This document shows positions 1-8,277 of a DNA stretch of 64,000 bases, piece by piece. Origin of the DNA: Agromyces kandeliae (GTDB lineage Bacteria; Actinomycetota; Actinomycetes; Actinomycetales; Microbacteriaceae); NCBI RefSeq assembly GCF_009674665.1, contig NZ_WKJD01000007.1, forward strand, positions 1 to 64,000, given 5' to 3'. Position 1 is the first letter of the stretch. Each line of letters opens with the position of its first letter. The notes beneath the pieces are model-generated. The model ran no database searches. It had not been told where the DNA came from and saw nothing but the letters and a program-made list of their open reading frames with translations. The translations under genes were made by a program, and so were the position numbers.

Positions 1-429
1 GTCGCGGTCGTACCGACGGGCCCCACGGTCATCCCGGTCGAACGAGCGCGCGGGACGCTCGTCACGGTCGAAACGACGCGGCGCACGGTCGTCGCGGCGG
101 GGCGCACGGTCGTCGCGGTCGTAGCGGCGGGGCGCACGGTCGTCGCGGTCGTAGCGACCCGGCGCACGGTCGTCGCGTCCGGCGCGCTCGTCACGACCGG
201 CACGCTCCGCACGGTGCGGCGCCCGGCCGCTTGCGACACGCTCATCGCGCGTCCAGCGCGCCTTGGGCGCCTCTGCCTCCTCGGGTCGGTACCCGCGGTG
301 GCCCGGGCTGCGGGAGCCGGGCTTCTGCGATCCGCCCGCTCGCGGCGCGCTGCGGCGCGAGCTCTTGGCGTACGACGGGTCGAAGTTCTTGGCGGGGCGA
401 CCGCCGGCAGGCTTCTTGTTCTTGGGCAT
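1..429 (-). CDS. DEAD/DEAH-box RNA helicase, N-terminal part (cut by window edge)
   Basis: This reading frame is open to the window edge, so only the first 143 residues are seen. The start ATG (427-429) follows a good ribosome site, AGGAAG. The protein begins MPKNKKPAGGRPAKNF, continues basic and disordered, has a short WTRDERV segment near residue 65 and then a tract of RDDRAPRRYD-type repeats. I recall this start and the RD-rich tract from the N-terminal extensions of DEAD-box RNA helicases in Microbacteriaceae. No helicase motif (Q, DEAD, SAT) lies inside the window, so the assignment rests on that resemblance. Another RNA-binding protein with an RD-rich tail remains possible. Confidence 0.6.
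   Translation of the reverse strand, partial: MPKNKKPAGGRPAKNFDPSYAKSSRRSAPRAGGSQKPGSRSPGHRGYRPEEAEAPKARWTRDERVASGRAPHRAERAGRDERAGRDDRAPGRYDRDDRAPRRYDRDDRAPRRDDRAPRRFDRDERPARSFDRDDRGARRYDRD
80..177 (-). repeat. About 30-nt in-frame tandem repeat coding an Arg/Asp-rich tract
   Basis: Copies of the word GGCGCACGGTCGTCGCG begin at 80, 101, 131 and 161, spaced 21, 30 and 30 nt, with looser copies towards base 1. Read on the minus strand they code alternating RDDRAPRR and YDRDD units of the helicase extension. Unit lengths are multiples of three, so changes in copy number would keep the frame. Confidence 0.8.
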
Positions 430-721
430 CGGGGCTTCCTGGGTTGCATTGCATGTACATGGCAACCGGCCGCGCGAGCGCGCGACACGACTGAGAACCC
501 GGGAGCTTCGTCGACCGGGGCCGTTCACATACGGTGACTATCCGCGCGCGGACTGCGCGTGGAACCGGCCCTCAGGACTCACAAACCCATCCGTGCGACG
601 TGCACGGTGTCCAGAACCGACCAGCCAACGATACCGGACATGCTCCTGTGAATCCGCCTCACGTCGCATTCCGCCGCGGGAACGTAACGGAGCGGTAACG
701 CAACTGCCGTACGCTCTCGTC

Positions 722-1249
722 GTGACCACACCGCCGTCGATCTCCGTCGAGCCGCCGAACGCGGCCGGAGTCCCGCGCCTGCTCGAGGCCGGCTCATCGT
801 ATTCTCGCGCGCTCTACCCTGCGGGCGGCGGATGCGTGCAACTCGCGGCGGCGGAGCTGGCCCGGCCCGGGGTCACCGTCTACGTGGCCCGCGACGACGA
901 CGACACGGCGGTCGGCATGATCGCCCTCATCGACGACGGCGCGCACGGCGCGGGGCGCGCGGAGATCGCCCGGATGTACGTCGACGAGCCGGCGCGCGGC
1001 ACCGGCATCGCGAGCCGCCTGCTCGATCGGGTCGAGACGGATGCGGGCGCACGGGGCATCCGGGAACTCGTCCTGCAGACGGGCACGCAGCACCTCCCGG
1101 CGCAGGCGCTCTACGCGAAGCACGGCTACCGCCGTGTGGCACCGTTCGGCCGCTACGTCGGGGCACCCGCGAGCATCTGCATGGCCAAGTCCCTCGTCGG
1201 ATTCGGCGCCGACCTGCTCGACGAGCGCCCCCTCGCCGTCGGCGAGTAG
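722..1249 (+). CDS. GNAT-family N-acetyltransferase
   Basis: A 175-residue acetyl-CoA-dependent acyltransferase. The acetyl-CoA loop reads ARGTGIASRLLDRVE after the beta strand IARMYVDEPA, and the protein ends with the usual FGRYVGAPASICMAK segment of the YafP/PaiA-like branch. The substrate cannot be read from sequence. The GTG start at 722 fits the family's length. It has no Shine-Dalgarno sequence, but TACGCT at 710-715 lies six bases upstream, which suggests a leaderless transcript. The frame stays open further upstream only because of base composition. The 292-nt gap before it holds this promoter and that of the divergent helicase gene. Confidence 0.85.
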   Translation: MTTPPSISVEPPNAAGVPRLLEAGSSYSRALYPAGGGCVQLAAAELARPGVTVYVARDDDDTAVGMIALIDDGAHGAGRAEIARMYVDEPARGTGIASRLLDRVETDAGARGIRELVLQTGTQHLPAQALYAKHGYRRVAPFGRYVGAPASICMAKSLVGFGADLLDERPLAVGE

Positions 1250-1275
1250 CGCCGAGCCCGCGCGAGCCTGCGGCC

Positions 1276-2076
1276 TCAGGCCGCCGGGCGGCACCCGTCG
1301 AGCACGCGCTCGATCGCATCGTGCTCGGGCGGGGTCACCCAGAGGTCGTGCGCGGCCTTCACGGCGACCTGGCGTGCGACGTACTCGCATCGGAAGGAGC
1401 GGTTCGACGGCAGCCACGTCGCCGCGTCGCCCGCGCCCTTATGCTGGTTCGCCGGGCCGTCGACGGCGAGCAGGTTGAGCGGGTCGTTGGCGAACGCGAC
1501 GCGCTCCTCCTCGGTGAGCTGCTGCGCGCCGGTCACCCACGCGTTCGCCAGGGGGACGACGTGGTCGATCTGCACGAGCTGCGACGTGCCCTCGCCGCGC
1601 ACGAACTCGATGAGCGCGCCGGTGTACGGATCGTCGAGGATTCCGGAGAGGACCCGGCACCCCTCGGGTCGATCGGGATCGTCGAGGTCGCGCGCGAGCA
1701 CGTCGTTCCGCGTGTCGCATCCGTTGCGATCGACGTCGATCCACCCGTGGCCGAACGCGTCGCGCTCGTAGCCGGTCATGGCCGCGCGCCCCTTGACGGG
1801 CAACGACGCGAGGTCCGACAGCGCCGCCTCCCACTCGGTCGCCGTGAGTCCCTCCTCGACGGAGGTCGCGTCGGATCCGTCCGGGTCCTCCGGCGCATCG
1901 GCCGAACGGCCCGCGGGCCCGCCGTCGAGTTCGACGACGATCGCGTCGAGTACGTCGACGAGCTCGTCCGCCGAGCAGGCGCCGAGCGTCAGCGCGAGCC
2001 CGATGCCGAGGAACACCCACAGGGTCCGGCGTGCGGGGCGGGCGGGGGTCGTGGGGCGTCGGCGGCGTCGGGTCAC
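1276..2076 (-). CDS. Exported lipoprotein with HNH/DUF1524-type nuclease domain
   Basis: A 266-residue protein with a basic N-terminus, a hydrophobic stretch and a lipobox LGAC (Cys about residue 34), so it is probably a membrane-anchored lipoprotein outside the cell. An acidic linker (45-75) follows. The second half carries the HNH-fold signature of the GmrSD C-terminal/DUF1524 group: IDHVVPLANAW (His about 172) and NDPLNLLAVDGPANQHKG with conserved Asn and Lys. Such proteins are common in actinobacteria and are thought to be secreted nucleases, but activity here is inferred. The GTG start at 2076 is the best match to the signal sequence. It is convergent with the preceding acetyltransferase gene. 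A GCGGC/GCCGC inverted repeat spans its stop codon (1270-1284). Confidence 0.8.
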   Translation of the reverse strand: MTRRRRRPTTPARPARRTLWVFLGIGLALTLGACSADELVDVLDAIVVELDGGPAGRSADAPEDPDGSDATSVEEGLTATEWEAALSDLASLPVKGRAAMTGYERDAFGHGWIDVDRNGCDTRNDVLARDLDDPDRPEGCRVLSGILDDPYTGALIEFVRGEGTSQLVQIDHVVPLANAWVTGAQQLTEEERVAFANDPLNLLAVDGPANQHKGAGDAATWLPSNRSFRCEYVARQVAVKAAHDLWVTPPEHDAIERVLDGCRPAA

Positions 2077-2301
2077 GGGTCCGTTCGGATTCGGGTCGGG
2101 TTCGGTGCCGGCCGAGGGGCGGCCGAGGGGTGCGGGGCGAGGGTGCGGGCCCGCTGCGGTGCAGGACCCGTCGAGCGTATCGGCGCGCGCCGACCTCGGC
2201 CGACGCCGCGTCCCGGAGCGCCTGACACCGTTCGGGCCGGTGTCATCGGGGAGGCGGTCCTGGGGTAGCATCGCCTCACCCAGAACCCGGAGCCCCCACC
2301 C

Positions 2302-3309
2302 ATGACCCGACTCTCCGGCTTCCGCGGCAGCCGGCGTCGCCGGCCGGTGCGGATCGCCCTCGCCGTGAGCGCCGCGCTCGCGGTCGCCGCCGTGGCGTCC
2401 GCGTTCCACCAGCCGCTCCGCGAGCTGGACCCGAGCGCACGCCAGGCCTCGAGCGAGGTCGCGGGCAGCGAGATCATCGGGATCCGCACGTTCGAGGCCC
2501 CGCCCGACCTCCGCGTCGACGCAGACCTCGAGTACGCGGTCGCGGCGGACGGCACGATCCTGACGCTCGACGTGTGCCGCCCCGCGGCATCCGCCATCGC
2601 GGGCACGAACGCCGCCGTCGTCTCGGTGCACGGCGGCAGCTGGGCGCGCGGCGACAAGGCGAACTCCGACTGGCGGAAGGTGTGCCTCTGGCTCGCGAGC
2701 GAGGGGTTCGTCGCGGCATCCGTCAACTACCGGCTCGTGCCCGATGCCGTGTACCCCGCGCAGATCGACGACGTCGCCGCCGCGGTCGCATGGCTGCGCG
2801 AGCCCGAGCAGCTCGAACGGTTCGACCTCGACCCCGCGCGCATCGGCGTGTTCGGCGGCTCGGCCGGCGGCCACCTCGCGGCCCTGCTCGGCACGCTGGG
2901 CGAGGGCCCGCTCGACGTGGGTTCGCGGGTCGCCGCGGTGGCCGAACTCTCCGGCCCGGTGGGCCTGGGGCTGCCCGAACTCGATGCGGATGCCGCGTCG
3001 GACTGGCTCCGCGGCATCGTCGGCGAGTTCCTCGGGTGCGAGCCCGGCACGCCCGACGAGGCGTGCCCGCAGGCGATCGAGGCGTCGGCGACGGCGCACG
3101 TCGACCCGACGGACCCGCCGTTCCTCATCGGGCACGCCGAATCCGAGATCATCCCGCTCGCGCAGTCGCAGCGCCTGGCGGACACGCTGGGCGCATCGGC
3201 CGTCGAGGTCGAACTCGCGGTCGTGCCCGGCGACGCGCACTCGATCGGCATCCTCGACGAGGGCCTGCGCGAGCGCGTCGCCGCCTTCCTGCACGCGCAC
3301 CTCGACTGA
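2302..3309 (+). CDS. Secreted or membrane-anchored alpha/beta-hydrolase (esterase/lipase family)
   Basis: A 335-residue hydrolase with an N-terminal membrane segment (about 17-34). The oxyanion loop HGGSW is at 110-114, the nucleophile elbow is GGSAGG (Ser about 187), and the catalytic His is probably that of PGDAHSIG near 313. This pattern belongs to the BD-FAE/hormone-sensitive-lipase-like carboxylesterases that cleave short acyl or ferulate esters. The ATG at 2302 follows CGGAGC. It stands alone, divergent from the HNH lipoprotein. The natural substrate is not predictable. Confidence 0.85.
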   Translation: MTRLSGFRGSRRRRPVRIALAVSAALAVAAVASAFHQPLRELDPSARQASSEVAGSEIIGIRTFEAPPDLRVDADLEYAVAADGTILTLDVCRPAASAIAGTNAAVVSVHGGSWARGDKANSDWRKVCLWLASEGFVAASVNYRLVPDAVYPAQIDDVAAAVAWLREPEQLERFDLDPARIGVFGGSAGGHLAALLGTLGEGPLDVGSRVAAVAELSGPVGLGLPELDADAASDWLRGIVGEFLGCEPGTPDEACPQAIEASATAHVDPTDPPFLIGHAESEIIPLAQSQRLADTLGASAVEVELAVVPGDAHSIGILDEGLRERVAAFLHAHLD

Positions 3310-3311
3310 GC

Positions 3312-3347
3312 GCTCCTCCGGACGCGGAGCACGTCGCCGGAGCGAGC
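3312..3347 (+). terminator. Hairpin after esterase gene
   Basis: Arms CTCCGG (3316-3321) and CCGGAG (3337-3342), extended by GCTC/GAGC, form a GC-rich stem just after the stop codon. There is no T-run, as is common for actinobacterial terminators. Confidence 0.4.
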
Positions 3348-3389
3348 ACGCGCAATGCGCACGACACGCGCATGCGCTGAGATGGACGC

Positions 3390-3989
3390 ATGGCCACCGA
3401 ACCGATCACCGTGTCGATCCGCCGCGAGGTCGATCCCGACCGCATCGCGGAGGCGACGGTCTGGGTCCAGACCGGCGTGAACCTCGCCAACCGCTATCCG
3501 GGGTTCCTCGGGTCGGGCTGGGTGCGCGCGGGCGAGGACTCGGACGTGTGGCACATGCTGTACCGCTTCGCGAACGAGGAGACCCTCGAGGCCTGGGAGC
3601 GCTCGCCCGAGCGGTCGTGGTGGCTCGAGATGGGTCGCGGGTTCGTGCGCGCCGAGAAGGCGAAGCGCCGGACCGGCATCGAGGGCTGGTTCGACGACCC
3701 CGCGACGGGCTCGGTGCCGGCGGTGACGGATGACGCGGGGCCGGCGGATGCGGCCCTCCCACCGGCCCCGCCGCGCTGGAAGCAGGCCGTCAGCATCTGG
3801 CTCGGCTTCTTCCCGGTGAACCTGGCGTTCTCGCTGCTCATCGCGCTCGCGCCGTGGTGGGAGGACGTGCCCCTCGTGCTCCGGGTGCTCGTCACGACCC
3901 TCGTCCTGACGCCGATCATGACGTACTGGGTGCTGCCGTGGGTGACGCGGATGCTCCGGGGCTGGCTCGTCCCGTCGCGAGCGGGCTGA
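3390..3989 (+). CDS. Antibiotic-biosynthesis-monooxygenase-like protein with two C-terminal membrane helices
   Basis: A 199-residue protein. Residues 1-100 form a ferredoxin-like ABM domain (ITVSIRREVDPDRIAE, then WHMLYRFANEETLEAW). A Pro-rich linker and two hydrophobic helices follow (about 130-150 and 160-180), with a basic tail. This architecture matches a group of small ABM-type membrane proteins of unknown role. A heme-degrading or quinol-oxidising activity is known for other ABM families but is not shown here. The ATG at 3390 is the first plausible start. The convergent IclR gene ends 18 bases downstream. Confidence 0.75.
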   Translation: MATEPITVSIRREVDPDRIAEATVWVQTGVNLANRYPGFLGSGWVRAGEDSDVWHMLYRFANEETLEAWERSPERSWWLEMGRGFVRAEKAKRRTGIEGWFDDPATGSVPAVTDDAGPADAALPPAPPRWKQAVSIWLGFFPVNLAFSLLIALAPWWEDVPLVLRVLVTTLVLTPIMTYWVLPWVTRMLRGWLVPSRAG

Positions 3990-4007
3990 GCGCCCGGGCG
4001 CGCGGGC

Positions 4008-4781
4008 TCAGCGCGCTCCGATCCGGCGAGAGAGCGTCGCCGCGGCGTCGATCACGGCCGCGCCCGCGGTGTCGACGAGCTCGTCGGGCGCGCCCTCGGC
4101 GAAGGTCACGGCGATCGCCGCGGCCGGCCAGCCGAGGTGGTCGAGCACCGGCGCGCCGACGGATGCCAGCCCTCGCGTGACCTCGCCGTGCTCGCCCGCG
4201 ACTCCTGCCGCCCGAGCCTCGGCGAGCACGGACTTCAATCTCGAGTACGTCCAGGGCGCGGCATCCGTCGTCGACGGCAGTTCGGCGAAGGCCGCGCGGT
4301 CGGGGTAGAGCGCGCGGAGTTGCGCAGGTGGCAGTGCCTGGAGCATCGCGCGACCCGACGCGGTCAGGTGCGCGGGCAGTCGCACGCCCACGTCGGAGAC
4401 GAGCGACGGCCGCCGCGGGGCGCGCTCCTCCACGAGGTAGAGCACATCGCGTCCGTGCAGCACGGCGAGGTGGCCGGACTCGCCGAGCCGGTCGACGAGC
4501 GCCGCGACGAGCGGGCGGCCGAGCCTCGTGAGCGGCTGCTGGCGGCTGAACCCGCTCGAGAGCTCGAATGCGGCGACGCCGAGGCCGTACCGACGCTCCT
4601 CGGGCAGGTGGACGACGAATCCGCGCTCCTGCAGCACCGCGAGCAGGTGGTACGTCGTCGATCGCGGAAGTCCGAGCGCGGTCGCGATCGACGCGGCGGG
4701 CACCGGTCCGCGCTGGGCGGCCAGGTGGGTGAGGATCCGCAGCACCTGGTCGGCGGCGGGCACCTTCGATGCATCCGACAT
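4008..4781 (-). CDS. hutR: IclR-family transcriptional regulator, probable hut regulator
   Basis: A 257-residue IclR-type regulator. The N-terminal winged helix (about 9-70) includes VPAASIATALGLPRSTTYHLL; the C-terminal IclR effector domain follows (HLAVLHGRDVLYLVEE, LPAHLTASGRAML, GLASVGAPVLDH). The ATG at 4781 follows GGAGGG; upstream in-frame codons would add only composition-driven residues. It is divergent from hutH, and the 86-nt gap holds the palindrome at 4797-4812, 15 bases before this start. The same palindrome precedes hutU and hutG. I recall an IclR-type HutR controlling hut genes in Corynebacterium through a similar motif. The regulator role is therefore strongly suggested but inferred. 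Confidence 0.85.
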   Translation of the reverse strand: MSDASKVPAADQVLRILTHLAAQRGPVPAASIATALGLPRSTTYHLLAVLQERGFVVHLPEERRYGLGVAAFELSSGFSRQQPLTRLGRPLVAALVDRLGESGHLAVLHGRDVLYLVEERAPRRPSLVSDVGVRLPAHLTASGRAMLQALPPAQLRALYPDRAAFAELPSTTDAAPWTYSRLKSVLAEARAAGVAGEHGEVTRGLASVGAPVLDHLGWPAAAIAVTFAEGAPDELVDTAGAAVIDAAATLSRRIGAR

Positions 4782-4796
4782 GCTCCACGTCCCTCC

Positions 4797-4812
4797 GTCC
4801 GGTATCCCGGAC
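4797..4812. promoter_or_regulatory. hut operator 1 (between the IclR regulator and hutH)
   Basis: GTCCGGTATCCCGGAC is palindromic except for one base. It ends 55 nt before the hutH ATG. The hutH -10-like hexamer TGGAAT (4855-4860) is followed by CGG and lies seven bases before the ATG. If hutH is leaderless, the operator centre falls near -63. Confidence 0.8.
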
Positions 4813-4867
4813 GGCAGCGTACTCCCCCGCGTTCCGGCGCGCGCGTCGACGGTGTGGAATCGGACGT

Positions 4868-6457
4868 ATGAGCACGATCGCGCCCGCACCCGCCCGCACC
4901 GCGGCATCCGTCACCGTCGGCACCGGACCGCTCTCGATCGACGACGTCGTCGCCGTCGCCCGCCACGACGCCCGCGTCGACCTGGATCCCGCCGCGCTCG
5001 ACGCCGTGGGAGCGAGCCGCGCGATCATCGACGACCTGGCCGCCGACCCGCAGCCGCACTACGGCATCTCGACGGGCTTCGGCGCACTCGCGACGACCTT
5101 CATCGCCGAGGACCGCCGCGCGCAGCTGCAGGCGAGCCTCGTCCGGTCGCACGCCGCCGGCTCGGGCCCCGAGGTGGAGCGCGAGGTGGTGCGCGCCCTC
5201 ATGCTGCTGCGCCTCTCCACGCTGATGACGGGCCGCACCGGCGTGCGCCGGGAGACCGCGGCGACCTACGCCGCGATCCTGAACGCGGGCATCACTCCCG
5301 TCGTCCGCGAGTACGGCTCGCTCGGCTGCTCGGGCGACCTCGCGCCGCTCGCCCACTGCGCCCTCGTCGCGATGGGCGAGGGCGAGGTGCGCGTGCGCGG
5401 CACCGGGTCCGACGGCCCGCACACCGCGCCGACGGATGCCGCCTCGGCACTCGCCGCGGCGGGCATCGCGCCGCTGCACCTCGGCGAGAAGGAGGGCCTC
5501 GCCCTCATCAACGGCACCGACGGCATGCTCGGCATGCTCGCGCTCGCGATCCACGACCTGCGGATGCTGCTCGCGACGGCCGACGTCGCCGCGGCGATGA
5601 GCGTCGAGGGACTCATGGGCACCGACGCGGTCTTCGCCGCCGACCTCCACGCACTCCGGCCGCAGCGCGGCCAGGCGGTCTCCGCCGCGAACATCCGGAA
5701 CCTGCTCGCGGGATCGCCGATCGTCGCGAGCCACAAGGGCCCCGAGTGCACGCGCGTGCAGGACGCGTACTCGCTGCGCTGCGCGCCGCAGGTGCACGGA
5801 GCCGCCCGCGACACGGTCGCGCACGCGGCATCCGTCGCCGACGCCGAGCTCGCGAGCGCCGTCGACAACCCCGTGCTGACCCCCGACGGCCGGGTCGAGT
5901 CGAACGGCAACTTCCACGGTGCTCCCGTCGCGTACGTGCTCGACTTCCTCGCGATCGCGGTCGCGGACGTCGCCTCGATGAGCGAACGACGCACCGACCG
6001 ATTCCTCGACAAGGCCCGCAACCACGGGCTGCCGCCGTTCCTCGCGCACGAGGTGGGCGTGGACTCGGGCCTCATGATCGCGCAGTACACCGCCGCCGGG
6101 ATCGTCTCGGAGCTCAAGCGCCTCGCCGCCCCCGCGTCGGTCGACTCGATCCCCTCGTCGGCGATGCAGGAGGACCACGTGTCGATGGGCTGGGCGGCCG
6201 CACGCAAGCTCCGTCGAGCGCTCGACGGGCTCACGCGGGTCGTCGCGATCGAGGCCATGACGGCCGCTCGCGGCCTCGCCCTCCGGGCGCCGCTCGAGCC
6301 GGGCGCGGCCACCGGCGCGGTCGTGGACCTCGTCGCCTCGACCGGTGCGGTTCCCGGTGAGGATCGATTCCTGTCGCCCGAGATCGAGCGCGTCGTCGAG
6401 GCCGTCTCCTCGGGCGCGGTCCTCGATCGCGCGGGAGCCGTCACCGCAGTGGCCTGA
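4868..6457 (+). CDS. hutH: Histidine ammonia-lyase
   Basis: A 529-residue enzyme that removes ammonia from L-histidine to give urocanate, the first step of histidine breakdown. The catalytic-loop tyrosine is in YGISTGFG (Tyr about 65). The MIO prosthetic group would form from Cys154-Ser-Gly within GSLGCSGDLAPLAH. Most family members have Ala-Ser-Gly; I recall Cys-Ser-Gly in other actinobacterial histidases, so it should still be active. FHGAPVAYVLDF and the EDHVSMG loop are present. The ATG at 4868 matches the family's N-terminus. No Shine-Dalgarno sequence is seen, in line with a leaderless transcript from TGGAAT (4855-4860). Confidence 0.96.
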   Translation: MSTIAPAPARTAASVTVGTGPLSIDDVVAVARHDARVDLDPAALDAVGASRAIIDDLAADPQPHYGISTGFGALATTFIAEDRRAQLQASLVRSHAAGSGPEVEREVVRALMLLRLSTLMTGRTGVRRETAATYAAILNAGITPVVREYGSLGCSGDLAPLAHCALVAMGEGEVRVRGTGSDGPHTAPTDAASALAAAGIAPLHLGEKEGLALINGTDGMLGMLALAIHDLRMLLATADVAAAMSVEGLMGTDAVFAADLHALRPQRGQAVSAANIRNLLAGSPIVASHKGPECTRVQDAYSLRCAPQVHGAARDTVAHAASVADAELASAVDNPVLTPDGRVESNGNFHGAPVAYVLDFLAIAVADVASMSERRTDRFLDKARNHGLPPFLAHEVGVDSGLMIAQYTAAGIVSELKRLAAPASVDSIPSSAMQEDHVSMGWAAARKLRRALDGLTRVVAIEAMTAARGLALRAPLEPGAATGAVVDLVASTGAVPGEDRFLSPEIERVVEAVSSGAVLDRAGAVTAVA

Positions 6458-6474
6458 CGCTCGCGCAGCCTGCG

Positions 6475-6574
6475 CCCCGAACGGGGGACCGCCGTGGGGA
6501 TTCCGGTCCTTGTGCGCGTTCCGGGAATCAGGGCAGACTTGGGGGGTGCCGGCATGGTTGCCGGACCCAGGAAG
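6475..6574 (+). promoter_or_regulatory. Structured 5' leader of the M23 peptidase gene
   Basis: Three hairpins follow one another: CCCCG/CGGGG (6475-6486), GATTCCGG paired with CCGGGAATC (6499-6529, one bulge), and a ten-pair stem GGGT.CCGGCA/TGCCGGACCC (6544-6568, one bulged G). The last stem directly abuts the ribosome site AGGAAG (6569-6574). The words GGGGGACC and GGGAATCAGGGCAGAC recall parts of ydaO c-di-AMP riboswitches, which control wall hydrolases in actinobacteria, but the conserved 3' half of that class is missing. Confidence 0.4.
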
Positions 6575-6578
6575 CCCT

Positions 6579-8153
6579 ATGTTCCATACCCGAGACGTCG
6601 ACGAGCGAGACCCGTTCCGAGCGAGGCCCGCCCGGAGGTGCACCGCTGCGGTCGCCGTGATCGCCGGTGGCCTGCTCTTCGGCATGTCCGCCGTCGCACC
6701 GGCCAGCGCTGAGGAACTCGACACGACGACGGTCTCGAGCGACGCGGAGGGCACGACCGCGACCTCGGAGTCGACGGCCGAGTCGACCGCCGATCCGACG
6801 CCGGAGCCGACCCCGACGGACGATCCCGCGCCGACGGATCCCGCGCCGACCGAGGATCCGGCACCAGCACCCGACCCGACCCCTGATCCCGAACCGACGC
6901 CCACGCCGGACCCCGAGCCGACCCCGACTCCGACTCCGACTCCGACTCCGACTCCGGAACCCACTCCGGATCCCACGCCCACGCCGGATCCGACGCCCAC
7001 GCCGACCCCGACCCCCACGCCGACCCCGACGCCCACGCCGACACCCACTCCGAGCCCGACCCCAACCGCGAGCCCGAGCCCGTCGCCGTCGCCGTACAGC
7101 TCCGGCGTCACGGCGCCCTTCGTGCTCGTCGGGGACGGCCCGGTCGCGCAGATGCTCCAGGTCACGACGGTCGGCACGAACTCGTCGCAGACGGCGGCGG
7201 TCGCCGGTCTCCGCACCAAGCTCGACCGCGCCATGACGGAACTCCGGAGCGCCGAGTCCGCGCTCGCCTCGGCCCGCAGCACTCGCTCCGTCGCGCGTGC
7301 GGTGGCCGAGCGCCTCGACGAGCAGGCGGCCGAGGCACGCCACGTCGCCGAGACCGCGGCGAGCGTCTACCTCGACGCCGTCGAGGGCGACGGCGCTGCG
7401 CTGCGATCGATGGCCGCCGCGATGGGCTCGGGCAAGGACCTCCTCGCCGGCCTCGCCGGCATGGAGCGCGTGCAGAAGCTCGCCGGCGACTCCGATCGGC
7501 TCCGCGCGATCGCGGAACGCCGTGACGCCGATGCGACCGCGGCCGAGGAGCGCGCCGCAGCGGCCTGGGAGGCGGTCGACGCCATCCCCATCGATACGTT
7601 CGAGAACGACGTGGTGGTCGCCGAGGGTGTCGTGGCCGCGGCCCGCGCCGCACTGAACGGCGCGCAGACGCGACTCGCGGCCTCCGACGTGGTCGCGACC
7701 TTCGAGAGCATCCCGATCGACGCCGGTCAGCTCAGCGAGCAGGGATGGGCGTCGCCCGTGTTCGGCTCGATCACCGACGGCTTCGGGCCCCGCCCCGACA
7801 AGCCGCTGCCCGGGGTGAACGAATTCCACCGCGGCACCGACCTGGCCGCACAGTGCGGTACCGGCGTCTTCGCCGCGACCGGTGGCGTCGTGGTCCGGGC
7901 CGGGGTGAACGGGTCCTACGGCAACTGGATCCTCATCGACCACGGCGACGGCGTCACGACGGGATACGCGCACCTGCGCGACGGCGGGATCCTCGTAGAG
8001 GAGGGCCAGGTCGTCGAAGCCGGCGAACTCATCGGCGCGGTCGGCAGCACCGGCGCCTCGACGGGCTGCCACCTCCACTACGAGGTCCGGATCGACGGCA
8101 CCGCGACCGACGCGATCCCGTTCATGGCGGCCCGCGGCGTCAGCCTGGGCTGA
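6579..8153 (+). CDS. Secreted M23 (LytM-type) peptidase with Pro-Thr stalk and coiled coil
   Basis: A 524-residue cell-wall endopeptidase candidate. A signal peptide ends at about ASA|EE (residue 46-48). Residues about 72-172 are a low-complexity [10 protein letters not shown] stalk. A long Ala/Glu/Arg-rich helical region follows (about 205-380, probable coiled coil). The M23 domain occupies about 390-520 and has the zinc ligands HRGTD (His about 417) and HLH (about 498 and 500), so the site is intact. The family cuts peptide cross-bridges of peptidoglycan. The ATG at 6579 follows AGGAAG. It lies inside the hut cluster but has no evident link with histidine use. Confidence 0.9.
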   Translation: MFHTRDVDERDPFRARPARRCTAAVAVIAGGLLFGMSAVAPASAEELDTTTVSSDAEGTTATSESTAESTADPTPEPTPTDDPAPTDPAPTEDPAPAPDPTPDPEPTPTPDPEPTPTPTPTPTPTPEPTPDPTPTPDPTPTPTPTPTPTPTPTPTPTPSPTPTASPSPSPSPYSSGVTAPFVLVGDGPVAQMLQVTTVGTNSSQTAAVAGLRTKLDRAMTELRSAESALASARSTRSVARAVAERLDEQAAEARHVAETAASVYLDAVEGDGAALRSMAAAMGSGKDLLAGLAGMERVQKLAGDSDRLRAIAERRDADATAAEERAAAAWEAVDAIPIDTFENDVVVAEGVVAAARAALNGAQTRLAASDVVATFESIPIDAGQLSEQGWASPVFGSITDGFGPRPDKPLPGVNEFHRGTDLAAQCGTGVFAATGGVVVRAGVNGSYGNWILIDHGDGVTTGYAHLRDGGILVEEGQVVEAGELIGAVGSTGASTGCHLHYEVRIDGTATDAIPFMAARGVSLG

Positions 8154-8207
8154 GTCCGGCCGACGCCGGACGCCCGAGACGCCGCCCCGGCACGCCGGAG
8201 CCGGTGC

Positions 8208-8223
8208 GTCCGGGATCCCGGAC
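8208..8223. promoter_or_regulatory. hut operator 2 (upstream of hutU)
   Basis: GTCCGGGATCCCGGAC is a perfect 16-bp palindrome, ending 54 nt before the hutU ATG. TGGGAT (8266-8271) followed by CGG is the probable -10 hexamer, six bases before the ATG. Confidence 0.85.
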
Positions 8224-8277
8224 ACGCGCGACGTGGCATCCGTTGTCGGCCGCCCCGGGAGGGTGTGGGATCGGAAC

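Noticed and set aside
80-177. Tandem repeats as a CRISPR array
   Set aside because: Units are contiguous, have no spacers and keep the helicase frame.
6458-6578. Complete ydaO c-di-AMP riboswitch
   Set aside because: Only the 5' words resemble it; the conserved 3' half (the GCTAACCTCGTAGGC-like segment) is missing, so I report only a structured leader.
6790-7100. Short regular repeats that could suggest a CRISPR or satellite array
   Set aside because: They are in-frame PT/PD codons of a secreted protein's stalk; there are no unique spacers.
4364-7282. Very long minus-strand frame with GVGVGSGVG repeats
   Set aside because: It is the antisense reading of hutH and of the Pro-Thr repeat of the M23 gene; its codon positions are wrong for a real gene and hutH is unmistakable.
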